Source of the DNA: Neisseria dentiae
GTDB taxonomy: Bacteria; Pseudomonadota; Gammaproteobacteria; Burkholderiales; Neisseriaceae
DNA: 64,000 nt
NCBI RefSeq assembly: GCF_014055005.1
Contig: NZ_CP059570.1
Span: 1,116,001-1,180,000, forward strand
Direction: 5' to 3'
Positions 43,130-51,546 of this stretch are shown here, piece after piece; position 1 is the stretch's first letter, and every line of letters starts with the position of its first letter. Below the pieces are notes generated by a model. That model was not told where the DNA came from. It saw only the letters and a list, made by a program, of their open reading frames with translations, and did no database searches. A program made the translations under genes and the position numbers.

Positions 43130-43329
43130 GAACCACTTTGCAAAATTTTTCCAATATGCGGCAAATACTTCCCTGCCGTTATTCCCGCGTAGGCGGGAAT
43201 CCAGGCGTTTTTTTTCATAAGTTATTGAAATAAAATACTTGATAGTTTTAAAGCTGGATTCCCCCCCTACGCGGGAATGACGAAATCTAAGCATTTCAGA
43301 CGGCCTTACGGTATTTTTGCAAAAGTCTC
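43130..43329. repeat. 200-bp GAGACC/dRS3 composite element, degenerate left end
   Basis: The right end is TTTTGCAAAAGTCTC (to 43329) and the left end a mutated GAACCACTTTGCAAAA. Two inverted dRS3 palindromes lie within (near 43182 and 43258). It sits directly beside the second MITE. Confidence 0.7.
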
Positions 43330-43335
43330 CATATA

Positions 43336-43448
43336 TAGTGGATTAAAATAAGAATGCCGAAGTAGGGTAAAACGATTCTTTAGCATATCGCCCAATTGCA
43401 AGTTTGAATGCAGTTATTTCATTTCGGAGTTTTTATTTGAATTCACTA
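43336..43448 (+). mobile_element. 113-bp IS630-type MITE, second copy
   Basis: It has the same length and sequence ends as the cas1 MITE, in the opposite orientation, flanked by TA at 43334-43335 and 43449-43450. This copy is intergenic, between the acyl-CoA dehydrogenase-like gene and pepD. Confidence 0.9.
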
Positions 43449-43475
43449 TATAGCGAAACATACATCAAAAGCACC

Positions 43476-43508
43476 GAGGCCGTCTGAAAAACCCTTTCAG
43501 ACGGCCTC
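43476..43508. terminator. DUS hairpin terminating pepD
   Basis: GAGGCCGTCTGAAA at 43476-43489 pairs with TTTCAGACGGCCTC at 43495-43508, 28 bases beyond the pepD stop. Confidence 0.75.
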
Positions 43509-43536
43509 GATGCTTATCACACTGTTTCTATCGGCA

Positions 43537-44985
43537 TCAAACGCCTTTTGCCAATATGCCCAACAAAATTTCCCAGCATTCACCCACCGTGGCGGTTTCC
43601 ACACGTTCCCACGGTGTGTGTGCGCCTTCTATGGTGGGGCCGAAAGAAATCATTTCCACATCGGGCAGGCGCTGCTGCATCAGGCCGCATTCCAAACCGG
43701 CGTGCAGCACCTCGGTTTTCGGCTCGTGCCCCAAACGGGCGGCAAACACGGGCTGGGCGGCGGCTAACAGTTTCGACGAAGCATCGGGCTTCCAGCCGGG
43801 GTAATCGCCGCCGAGCAGCAGCCCGGCGCCGCTTAAAGCCGCAATGGCGGCCAGTTGGCGGCTCAGGGCGTTTTTCGGTGTTTCCAACAACGAACGCATC
43901 AGCAGGCAAACGTGCAGCTGCTCTGCGTTGGTGCCGGCCACGCTCAGGCAGATCGAGGTTTCGACCACGCCTGCGAAATCGTCGCTCCAGCGGATAACGC
44001 CGTCGGGCAAGGCGCACAGTAAATCCACGGCACGGCGGCCGCTTTCGGTGCTGAACGCAAAGCCGTCATGCGCAATGTTTTCGGCACGGATAAACAGCTT
44101 GCCGCCGTGTGCGCCCAATTCTGCGCGCGCCTGCTGCTCGGCTTCGGCCAGCAATGTATGCATCGCACCGGCCTGTTGCGGCGGCAGCACGATTTCGGCG
44201 CAGGCTTCGCGCGGAATCACATTGCGCAGGCGGCCGCCGTGCAATGCGGCCAACTGCCAGTCGTCAAGGCCGTCTGAAAGGCGTTTGAGCGTGTCGGCCA
44301 ACAGTTTGACGGCATTGCCGCGGCCGCGGTGGATATCGATGCCCGAATGGCCACCGAGCATGCCGCCCACGGTGATGCGCCAGCGTTGCCCCGCCGCAGC
44401 CTGCTGCATCAACGGCAGCGTCAACTCGGCATCGCGGCCGCCGGCGCAACCCAGATAAATGCTGCCGTGTTCTTCGCTGTCGAGATTGAGCAGATAGCAC
44501 CCCTGCAAATAATCGGCACGCACGGCGCGCACGCCGCCCATGCCGGTTTCTTCTTCCACCGTCAGCAACACTTCCAGCGGCGGGTGGAGAATATCATCAG
44601 CGAAGGCCACCGCCAACGCCATGGCCGCACCGATGCCGTTGTCGGCACCGAGCGTGGTTTGGTCGGCATATACCCAACCGCCTTCTATGCGGGGTCGGAT
44701 AGGGTCGCGGCTGAAATCGTGTGCCGACTCGGGTGTTTTCTGCGCCACCATGTCGATGTGCGCCTGCAAAATCACCCCGCTTTTTGCAGCCATGCCCTCA
44801 CCGCAGGCCGGTTTGCGCAAATAAATATTGCCTTTTTCGTCTTGGCGCGCCCCCAGCCCTTTGGCCCGTGCGCGCTCCATAATCAAAGCGGCCAGCGCGG
44901 CTTCTTGGTAGGTGGGATGCGGCACGGTGCAGATATCGGCAAACCATTGCCAAACAGGTTGCGGGGAAAGTTGTCGGATAGGCAT
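43537..44985 (-). CDS. pepD: beta-Ala-His dipeptidase PepD (M20 family)
   Basis: The 482-residue aminoacyl-histidine dipeptidase hydrolyses Xaa-His dipeptides with two zinc ions. Marks are VILQAHIDMVAQK, TTLGADNGIGAAMALA, VLLTVEEETGMGG and LLNLDSEEHGSIYLGCAGG. The catalytic and metal-binding His, Asp and Glu residues are all in place. The ATG at 44985 has AAGGA upstream and is preferred to the TTG three bases earlier. Confidence 0.94.
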   Translation of the reverse strand: MPIRQLSPQPVWQWFADICTVPHPTYQEAALAALIMERARAKGLGARQDEKGNIYLRKPACGEGMAAKSGVILQAHIDMVAQKTPESAHDFSRDPIRPRIEGGWVYADQTTLGADNGIGAAMALAVAFADDILHPPLEVLLTVEEETGMGGVRAVRADYLQGCYLLNLDSEEHGSIYLGCAGGRDAELTLPLMQQAAAGQRWRITVGGMLGGHSGIDIHRGRGNAVKLLADTLKRLSDGLDDWQLAALHGGRLRNVIPREACAEIVLPPQQAGAMHTLLAEAEQQARAELGAHGGKLFIRAENIAHDGFAFSTESGRRAVDLLCALPDGVIRWSDDFAGVVETSICLSVAGTNAEQLHVCLLMRSLLETPKNALSRQLAAIAALSGAGLLLGGDYPGWKPDASSKLLAAAQPVFAARLGHEPKTEVLHAGLECGLMQQRLPDVEMISFGPTIEGAHTPWERVETATVGECWEILLGILAKGV

Positions 44986-45063
44986 CAATCAATCCTTCTA
45001 TAGCGAAACAAAGTGGGTTTCAGACGGCCCTGCCGTATAATGAGCTGAAAACGGAGGACGATA

Positions 45064-45273
45064 ATGGAACGTGAAAAAATTTATTATGCGGCAGTGATTT
45101 TGATTTCGGCGGTTTCCATTCTGCTCAGCCCGTTTTTTTATGTACGCCGCACACGCAGGCCGCAAAACGGGCGCCCCGCTGAACGCCGCTGGCGCGCGGT
45201 GATTGCCGGCAATATATTGATGGTGCTGGCGTTGCTGGCTGTGTGGTGGTTTTGGCTGCGGCAGGCATTATAG
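45064..45273 (+). CDS. small inner-membrane protein with two transmembrane helices
   Basis: The 69-residue protein has helices IYYAAVILISAVSILLSPFF and IAGNILMVLALLAVWWFWL joined by a basic loop. GGAGG lies upstream of the ATG. Its stop codon TAG is the first three bases of a repeat element at 45271, so the original C-terminus may have been longer or different. I do not recognise the family. Confidence 0.65.
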   Translation: MEREKIYYAAVILISAVSILLSPFFYVRRTRRPQNGRPAERRWRAVIAGNILMVLALLAVWWFWLRQAL

Positions 45274-45428
45274 TGGCTTAAATTTACAATAGTACAGCGT
45301 TGCCTCGCCTTAGCTCAAAGAGAACGATTTTGTAAGCCGCTGAAGCGGCAACAGAATCGGTTCCGTACTATCTGTACTGTCTGCGGCGGCTTCGTCGCCT
45401 TGTCCTATTTTAAATTTAAGCCGCCATA
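45271..45428. mobile_element. about 158-bp neisserial MITE-like repeat with TAGTGG ends
   Basis: The left end TAGTGGCTTAAATTTA is mirrored by TAAATTTAAGCCGCCAT near 45428. The interior has CAAAGAGAACGATTTTGTAA and AATCGGTTCCGTACTATCTG, the pattern of a common neisserial intergenic repeat. A truncated relative lies at 51131-51198. Confidence 0.65.
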
Positions 45429-45500
45429 TAACGCGCGCCGGTCTTGCCCGTTTGATTTTCAGACGGCATACTGCACACTTCACGTTACGGAAAACAAACC

Positions 45501-45947
45501 ATGAACAATATTACCCGCCTGCTTGCCGCCGCCCTGCTCTTTGCCGGCGCATTATCTGCACAAGCCGCCACGGTTTACGAGTGCATTCAAAATGGTCAGC
45601 GCGTTTACACGCAAAACCCCGGCGGCAACTGCCAAAAAGCAGACATCGGCAGAGTCGGCCTTTATTCGGCCTCACCTGCACCCGCCGTCCAACCGCAAGC
45701 GCCCGCACAGGAAAGCCGCCCCGAGAACCGCCCTGCCGGCCAAGTACAGCGCCAAGCCGCTCAACGGCAGCTCGAACAAGCACAAAAAGCGCTGGAAGAC
45801 GGCAAACAGGTGCGCTACGGCAACGAACGGAATTATGTGCGCTACCAACAACGCATCCAAAGCCTTGAAGCGGCGGTTAGCGAAGCGCAGCAAAAACTTG
45901 ATGCACTGGATAAAACCGACGAATCCACCCCCGAGGCCTCTCGCTAA
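45501..45947 (+). CDS. secreted small protein with C-terminal coiled coil (DUF4124-like)
   Basis: The 148-residue protein has a signal peptide (LLAAALLFAGALSAQAA), then TVYECIQNGQRVYTQNPGGN, similar to DUF4124-type periplasmic domains, a Pro/Gln-rich linker and a coiled coil (QRQLEQAQKALEDG, QRIQSLEAAVSEAQQKLDAL). Function is unknown. The ribosome binding site is weak (GGAAAA). Confidence 0.7.
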   Translation: MNNITRLLAAALLFAGALSAQAATVYECIQNGQRVYTQNPGGNCQKADIGRVGLYSASPAPAVQPQAPAQESRPENRPAGQVQRQAAQRQLEQAQKALEDGKQVRYGNERNYVRYQQRIQSLEAAVSEAQQKLDALDKTDESTPEASR

Positions 45948-46103
45948 AGGCAAACCGGCCGGCTCTTGAAAGGCTGCAAATTTAAGCGGTGCTGCAAAGC
46001 GCCGCTTAAATTTTTTTAGAAACAAAAAGATAGCAGGAAAGGCAGCGGCATATCAAACAGATTCGGCAAAAGTTTCGGGTTTTGCAAAGCCCCGTGCCTG
46101 TAA

Positions 46104-46400
46104 CTATTCCTCAAACAAATCCACATCAAACAAATCCGGTTCCTGCACGCGCATACCGCAGTCCACTTCCACCGCTTCGGTTACGCGGCAACAGCACGGC
46201 AGGATTTCGCCCGGCGCGACAAACGCCAGCGGAAAGTTATCGTATTCCACCCTGCCAGACACGATTTTCATGCGGCAAGAGCCGCAATAGCCGCTGCGGC
46301 ATTGGTATTCGACCTCGTGGCCGGTACGCTCCAGCCCCTCCAGCAGGGTTTCACCCTGCCGAAGCTCGAAACTCTTATCGCGTGTGGTGATTAAAACCAT
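46104..46400 (-). CDS. 2Fe-2S ferredoxin, YfaE-like (ribonucleotide reductase maintenance)
   Basis: The 98-residue plant-type ferredoxin carries its iron-sulphur ligands in YQCRSGYCGSCRMK (C-x4-C-x2-C) and LPCCC. It lies after nrdB on the same strand, as YfaE does in enteric bacteria, where it helps restore the diferric-tyrosyl radical of NrdB. That role is inferred from position and size. The start at 46400 matches the beginning of the domain; a longer frame upstream is not ferredoxin-like. Confidence 0.88.
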   Translation of the reverse strand: MVLITTRDKSFELRQGETLLEGLERTGHEVEYQCRSGYCGSCRMKIVSGRVEYDNFPLAFVAPGEILPCCCRVTEAVEVDCGMRVQEPDLFDVDLFEE

Positions 46401-46481
46401 AAAAAATCCGTTTGTGTGTGGCCTGTTTGCCGCATTGTTTTCAGACGGCCTCAATCAATTTGAAAAAGTTGAAAAAGGTTT

Positions 46482-46531
46482 CAGGCCGTCTGAACATCCA
46501 CGGCACAATCCGCAGGTTTTCAGACGGCCTG
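46482..46531. terminator. DUS hairpin between nrdB and the ferredoxin gene
   Basis: CAGGCCGTCTGAA at 46482-46494 pairs with TTCAGACGGCCTG at 46519-46531 around a 24-base loop. It may lower ferredoxin expression relative to nrdB. Confidence 0.5.
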
Positions 46532-46547
46532 TTTGTTGTGGTGGAAG

Positions 46548-47681
46548 TTAAAGCTCGAAATCGCCCAAATCGTCGGCATTCACCTCGGCATCAATCTGCC
46601 CGATCAGGTAAGACGAAATTTCCACTTCCTGCGGCGCTACCTGCACGTTGTCGGACGACAGCCACGCGTTAATCCACGGAATCGGGTTTTGGGTGGCGTT
46701 TTCAAACGCCGGTTTCAAACCTACCGCCTGCATACGCAGATTGGTAATGTAATCAACGTATTGGCTGAGAATTTCCTTGTTCAGGCCGATCATCGAGCCG
46801 TCTTTAAACAGATATTCCGCCCATTCTTTCTCTTGCAAGGCGGCTTTTTTAAACAGCTCGAAACATTCCTGCTCCAGCTCGGCAGCGATTTCCGCCATCT
46901 CCGCATCGTCTGCGCCGCTGCGCATCAGGTTCAGCATATGCTGTGTGCCGGTAAGGTGCAGGGCTTCGTCGCGCGCAATCAGTTTGATGATTTTGGCGTT
47001 GCCCTCCATCAGCTCGCGCTCGGCAAAAGCGAACGAGCAGGCAAACGACACATAAAAGCGGATGGCCTCCAGCACGTTGACGCACATCAGGCACAAATAC
47101 AATTTTTTCTTCAACTCGCGCAGGCTCACGCGCACGGTTTTGCCGTCGAAACGGTGCTCGCCTTCGCCGAACAGGTTGTAATACTGCGTGTATTCGATCA
47201 AATCATCGTAGTAACAGGCAATATCTTCGGCGCGGGCGATGATGTATTCGTTATCGACGATATCGTCGAACACCACCGACGGGTCGTTGACGATATTGCG
47301 GATAATATGGGTATAGCTGCGCGAGTGGATGGTTTCGCTGAAGCTCCAGGTTTCAATCCACGTTTCCAGTTCGGGAATCGACACCAACGGCAGCAGCGCC
47401 ACATTGGGGCTGCGCCCCTGAATCGAATCGAGCAGGGTTTGGTATTTTAAGTTGCTGATAAAAATATGCTTTTCATGCTCGGGCAGGTTTTGGTAATCGA
47501 TACGGTCGCGCGACACATCGATTTCTTCCGGCCGCCAGAAAAACGACAGCTGCTTTTCAATCAGCTTTTCAAAAATTTCATATTTCTGCTGGTCATAACG
47601 CGCCACATTCACCGGCTTGCCGAAAAACATCGGCTCGGTTAAAGCGTTGTTTTTTTCTTTGCTGAATGTGCTGTATGACAT
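46548..47681 (-). CDS. nrdB: class Ia ribonucleotide reductase beta subunit NrdB
   Basis: The 377-residue subunit houses the diiron centre and tyrosyl radical. Iron ligands appear in ETWSFSETIHSRSYTHI, LREL-KKKLYLCLMCVNVLEA and ARDEALHLTGTQHML. The C-terminus ends DDLGDFEL, the tail that docks to NrdA. I start at 47681 (MSYSTFSKEKNN) by homology; an ATG at 47702 with AAAGAGAA upstream is a real alternative. An unrelated low-GC gene separates it from nrdA. Confidence 0.95.
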   Translation of the reverse strand: MSYSTFSKEKNNALTEPMFFGKPVNVARYDQQKYEIFEKLIEKQLSFFWRPEEIDVSRDRIDYQNLPEHEKHIFISNLKYQTLLDSIQGRSPNVALLPLVSIPELETWIETWSFSETIHSRSYTHIIRNIVNDPSVVFDDIVDNEYIIARAEDIACYYDDLIEYTQYYNLFGEGEHRFDGKTVRVSLRELKKKLYLCLMCVNVLEAIRFYVSFACSFAFAERELMEGNAKIIKLIARDEALHLTGTQHMLNLMRSGADDAEMAEIAAELEQECFELFKKAALQEKEWAEYLFKDGSMIGLNKEILSQYVDYITNLRMQAVGLKPAFENATQNPIPWINAWLSSDNVQVAPQEVEISSYLIGQIDAEVNADDLGDFEL

Positions 47682-47784
47682 AATTAGGTGTTCGCAGGAC
47701 ATGATAGGATTCTCTTTAAAACAAAGTAACATTATCTAAAAAATAAATTGAACTTACATTCATTTTAAAGATAACTTCCAATAT

Positions 47785-48459
47785 TTATGCCTCTTCTTTT
47801 TTCCATCTAGCATCAATTTCTTCACAAGCAGCTTCGACATCATTCATCTTTTTCTTATGAGCTTTGGAAGCAGTTGTAGCTTTAGCAGTAGGAATATCAA
47901 TTAAATAACATTTTTTGGGATCAATAGTTGATTCCTTATTTTCATTTTCTAAATATACTTTCAGCGTAGTTGCAACATAGCCTGCTGACTTTTCATTCAA
48001 GGGATGTGTTTTAGAAAAATGAAGTTTAATCGCCCCCTTTATTCGACCTGTTTTTTCATCTTTTAAGATAGCATCGGGACGAATAGAAACATCTACTCCT
48101 GCCACTTCCATAATGGATGATTGTGTTTTGTCTATTCTCTCAACTCTTAATCCATCTATATCAATATTGTCTGCAATATCTAAGAATTGCTCCATTGCTT
48201 CTGCCGAGGCTCTCTTATCTTGCTGAACAAAAGGAGTGGGGTAGTGATTTTCTCTTAACTCCTGTGCAGATTCTAATAATTTTGCGTCATCAACCATTCC
48301 CCCAGCAATAAAATTAATGATACCCTCTCTTGCATCTTGATAACGAGTGGTAATAAATGGCTCTGGATTTTGTTGGTCTTGAATTATTCTTCTACGGCGA
48401 GATGGCGTAGCATCTAAATACTCACCTAGTTTATTTAAACTAATCTTTGGCTTCGACAT
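47785..48459 (-). CDS. low-GC unknown gene between nrdA and nrdB, possible PD-(D/E)xK fold
   Basis: The 224-residue protein begins MSKPKISLNKLGEYLDATPS. It is strongly AT-rich compared with nrdA and nrdB on either side. The middle has VSIRPDAIL followed 11 or so residues later by KGAIKLHFSK, a spacing and hydrophobicity like the D...xxK core of PD-(D/E)xK nucleases. That reading is tentative. No signal peptide or membrane segment is seen. It probably entered the nrd operon by horizontal transfer and may be a defence or restriction-related gene. Confidence 0.65.
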   Translation of the reverse strand: MSKPKISLNKLGEYLDATPSRRRRIIQDQQNPEPFITTRYQDAREGIINFIAGGMVDDAKLLESAQELRENHYPTPFVQQDKRASAEAMEQFLDIADNIDIDGLRVERIDKTQSSIMEVAGVDVSIRPDAILKDEKTGRIKGAIKLHFSKTHPLNEKSAGYVATTLKVYLENENKESTIDPKKCYLIDIPTAKATTASKAHKKKMNDVEAACEEIDARWKKEEA

Positions 48460-48549
48460 TTTTCTATCTTTTTAAATTGTTGAAATAATTAAATTTTCCT
48501 TTTAAACAGCCTCTCAATTTCAAAGGCCGTCTGAAATCTTTCCCTTTGC

Positions 48550-50829
48550 TTAAATCTTACATGCTCCGCCCACGCAGCCGTCATCTTGGATATCGGTCTG
48601 AGTATCGTCGGCACCGTCGCGGGTATTATGGTAATACAGGGTTTTCAGGCCGAATTTGTAGGCGGTGAGCAGGTCTTTCAGCAGCTGCTTCATCGGCACG
48701 CGGCCGCCTTCGAAGCGTTGCGGGTCGTAGCTGGTATTGGCGGAAATGGCCTGATCGACAAACTTCTGCATCACGCCCACGAGTTTCAGGTAGCCGTCGT
48801 TGGAAGGCATCTGCCACAACAATTCGTATTGGTTTTTCAGGCGCTCGAATTCGGGCACCACCTGTTTCAAAATGCCGTCTTTCGAGGCTTTTACCGAAAC
48901 CAGTCCGCGCGGCGGCTCGATGCCGTTGGTGGCGTTGGCGATTTGCGAGCTGGTTTCAGACGGCATCAGTGCGGTTAGGGTGGAGTTGCGCAGGCCGTGT
49001 TTGACAATGTCGGCACGCAAACCCTCCCAATCGAGATGCAGCTGCTCTTGGCAGATGGTGTCCAAATCCTTTTTGTAGGTGTCGACGGGCAGTTTGCCTT
49101 GTGCGTAGGTGGTTTCGTTAAACGCCGGGCAGGCGCCGAATTCTTGGGCAAGTTGCACCGAAGCTTTGAGCAGGTAATACTGAATCGCCTCAAAAGTGCG
49201 GTGGGTTAAGGCGATGGCGGAGTCGTCGCTGTATTTCACGCCGTTTTTGGCCAGATAATAGGCGTAGTTGATCACGCCGATGCCTAACGTGCGGCGGTTC
49301 ATGGTGGCGTGGTAGGCGGCTTTGACGGGATAGTCTTGATAATCGAGCAAGGCATCCAGCGCGCGCACGGCCAAATCGGCCAAGCCTTCGAGTTCGTTCA
49401 GGTTTTCCAGCGCGCCGAGGTTGAAGGCCGACAGGGTGCACAGGGCGATTTCACCGTTTTCGTCGTTGATGTCGTTTAAGGGCTTGGTCGGCAACGCGAT
49501 TTCCAAACACAGGTTGGACTGGCGCACCGGTGCCACTTTCGGGTCGAACGGGCTGTGGGTGTTGCAGTGGTCGACGTTTTGGATGTAGATGCGGCCGGTG
49601 CCGGCGCGTTCCTGCATCAACAACGAAAACAGCTCGGTGGCGGGCACCACGCGCTTGCGGACGGCGGGGTCTTGCTCGTATTGGGTATAGAGGCGCTCGA
49701 ACTCGTCTTGGTCGGCGAAAAAGGCGTCATACAGGCCGGGCACTTCGTGCGGTGAAAACAGAGCGATGTCGCCGCCTTTAATCAGGCGGGTATAGAGCAG
49801 ACGGTTAATCTGCACGCCGTAATCGAGATGGCGCACGCGGTTGTCTTCTACGCCGCGGTTGTTTTTCAGCACCAGCAGGCTTTCCACTTCGATATGCCAC
49901 AAGGGGTAAAACAAGGTGGCCGCACCGCCGCGCACGCCGCCTTGCGAGCAGGATTTAACGGCGGCCTGGAACATTTTGAAGAACGGGATGCAGCCGGTGT
50001 GCTGCGCCTCGCCGCCGCGGATTTCGCTGCCCAAACCGCGGATGCGGCCGGCGTTGATGCCGATGCCCGCGCGTTGGGAAACGTATTTCACAATGGCGCT
50101 GGTGGTGGCGTTGATGGAATCGAGGCTGTCGTCGCACTCGATCAACACGCAGCTCGAAAATTGGCGCGTGGGCGTGCGCACGCCGCTCATAATCGGCGTG
50201 GGCAGGGAAATTTTGAAGGTGGAAACGGCATCGTAAAAGCGTTTCACATAATCGAGGCGGGTGGCTTTCGGGTATTTGGCAAACAGGCACATCGCCACCA
50301 ATACATACAGAAACTGCGGGGTTTCGTAGATTTGGCGGGTAACGCGGTTTTGCACCAGATATTTGCCTTCGAGCTGCTTGACTGCGCCGTAAGAAAAGGC
50401 CATATCGCGATCGTGGTCGATATAGGCATTCAGTTCGTCGAACTCTTCGCGGCTGTAATCGGCCAGCAGGTGGCGGTCGTATTTGCCTGCTTCGGTGAGC
50501 TTGGCAACATGGTCGTAAAGGTGGGGCGGCTCGAATTGGCCGTAGGCGATTTTGCGCAGGTGGAAAATCGCCAAGCGGGCGGCCAGGTATTGGTAATCGG
50601 GCGTTTCCTGAGAAATCAGGTCGGCTGCGGCCTTGATGATGGTTTCGTGGATGTCGTCGGTGCGGATGCCGTTGTAAAACTGGATATGCGATTTCAGCTC
50701 CACCTGCGATACGGAAACATTATTCAACCCTTCCGCCGCCCAGTTGATCACGCGGTGGATTTTATACAGGTCTATTTCTTCCAAACGCCCGTCGCGCTTG
50801 GTTACTTTCAGGTTGGTGGGTGCGTTCAT
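48550..50829 (-). CDS. nrdA: class Ia ribonucleotide reductase alpha subunit NrdA
   Basis: The 759-residue catalytic subunit reduces ribonucleoside diphosphates. The N-terminal ATP-cone (LKVTKRDGRLEEIDLYKIHR) is complete, so allosteric activity control is likely. Core features are TRQFSSCVLIECDDSLDSI with a redox cysteine, NLCLEIALPT with the active-site Cys and Glu, ALMPSETSSQIANATNGIEP, and the C-terminal cysteine pair in GCVGGACKI. AGGAT lies before the ATG. Confidence 0.97.
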   Translation of the reverse strand: MNAPTNLKVTKRDGRLEEIDLYKIHRVINWAAEGLNNVSVSQVELKSHIQFYNGIRTDDIHETIIKAAADLISQETPDYQYLAARLAIFHLRKIAYGQFEPPHLYDHVAKLTEAGKYDRHLLADYSREEFDELNAYIDHDRDMAFSYGAVKQLEGKYLVQNRVTRQIYETPQFLYVLVAMCLFAKYPKATRLDYVKRFYDAVSTFKISLPTPIMSGVRTPTRQFSSCVLIECDDSLDSINATTSAIVKYVSQRAGIGINAGRIRGLGSEIRGGEAQHTGCIPFFKMFQAAVKSCSQGGVRGGAATLFYPLWHIEVESLLVLKNNRGVEDNRVRHLDYGVQINRLLYTRLIKGGDIALFSPHEVPGLYDAFFADQDEFERLYTQYEQDPAVRKRVVPATELFSLLMQERAGTGRIYIQNVDHCNTHSPFDPKVAPVRQSNLCLEIALPTKPLNDINDENGEIALCTLSAFNLGALENLNELEGLADLAVRALDALLDYQDYPVKAAYHATMNRRTLGIGVINYAYYLAKNGVKYSDDSAIALTHRTFEAIQYYLLKASVQLAQEFGACPAFNETTYAQGKLPVDTYKKDLDTICQEQLHLDWEGLRADIVKHGLRNSTLTALMPSETSSQIANATNGIEPPRGLVSVKASKDGILKQVVPEFERLKNQYELLWQMPSNDGYLKLVGVMQKFVDQAISANTSYDPQRFEGGRVPMKQLLKDLLTAYKFGLKTLYYHNTRDGADDTQTDIQDDGCVGGACKI

Positions 50830-50854
50830 CGGCTTATCCTAAAATTGGGCAAAA

Positions 50855-50902
50855 ACACAAGATACGGTAGTGTTGCGTTGAGAGAGACACAATATACTGT
50901 AT
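50855..50902. promoter_or_regulatory. pair of NrdR-like boxes upstream of nrdA
   Basis: ACACAATATACTGTAT at 50887-50902 and the weaker ACACAAGATACGGTAG at 50855-50870 resemble the 16-bp NrdR box (ACACwATATwTwGTGT). They start 32 bp apart, three helical turns, the spacing seen for tandem NrdR sites. They lie 26-73 bases before the nrdA start. Confidence 0.6.
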
Positions 50903-51130
50903 TTCAAAAAACACTACCAGTCTTGACAAGCCGCTTGCGATGACGTTCTGCCCACCCATTACAACCGCACACGCCGAGAACGAATCCGCTTGTCGGTTTG
51001 TGCTTGAAGCCCCCTCAAAAACAGTTTGCCGCCGCAAAACAATATCTTGCCTGGCGATAAGAATGTCTCGCAACAAGCCCCCTGCCCTGCTGCAAACCGG
51101 CCGTGCAAAAGTATATAACGAAACAAAATG

Positions 51131-51198
51131 ATTAACTCGAAGAGAACGATTTTGTAAGCTGCTACGGCAGCAACAGAATCGGTTTCATGCTATCTATA
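51131..51198. repeat. truncated relative of the 45271 repeat
   Basis: AACTCGAAGAGAACGATTTT, AAGCTGCTACGGCAGC and AACAGAATCGG match the interior of the element at 45271-45428; the ends are missing. Confidence 0.5.
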
Positions 51199-51273
51199 CA
51201 GGGCGCCAGTTTGTAAATAAATGTTAATTTACACTTTATATAGCATCAGTGTTGCACTTGTTAACCAAACTTG

Positions 51274-51328
51274 AGGCCGTCTGAAAACACGTTGCGTAGT
51301 TTCTGCGCAACGTGTTTTCAGACGGCCT
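51274..51328. terminator. orphan hairpin with 23-bp perfect stem including DUS
   Basis: AGGCCGTCTGAAAACACGTT and three further bases (51274-51296) pair with 51306-51328 over a 9-base loop. The stem extends 9 bp beyond the DUS. No gene ends beside it. Confidence 0.55.
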
Positions 51329-51525
51329 GAGACCTTTGCAAAAAACCAATTTAAACTTGAAAACGTGTGTATCTCGTCATTCCCGCGTAGGCGGGAATCC
51401 AGTGTAGTTTTCACAAGCCATTGAAATCCAAAATCAGTTAATTTTAAAAGACCGGATTCCCGCCTACGCGGGAATGACGATAATCGGGTGTTTCAAATGA
51501 CCCAAACAAATTTTGCAAAGGTCTC
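51329..51525. repeat. 197-bp GAGACC/dRS3 composite element
   Basis: GAGACCTTTGCAAAA begins right after a DUS and TTTTGCAAAGGTCTC ends at 51525; two intact inverted dRS3 palindromes (ATTCCCGCGTAGGCGGGAAT and ATTCCCGCCTACGCGGGAAT) lie inside. Confidence 0.75.
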
Positions 51526-51546
51526 ACCCTCAATATCATTTCTGCA

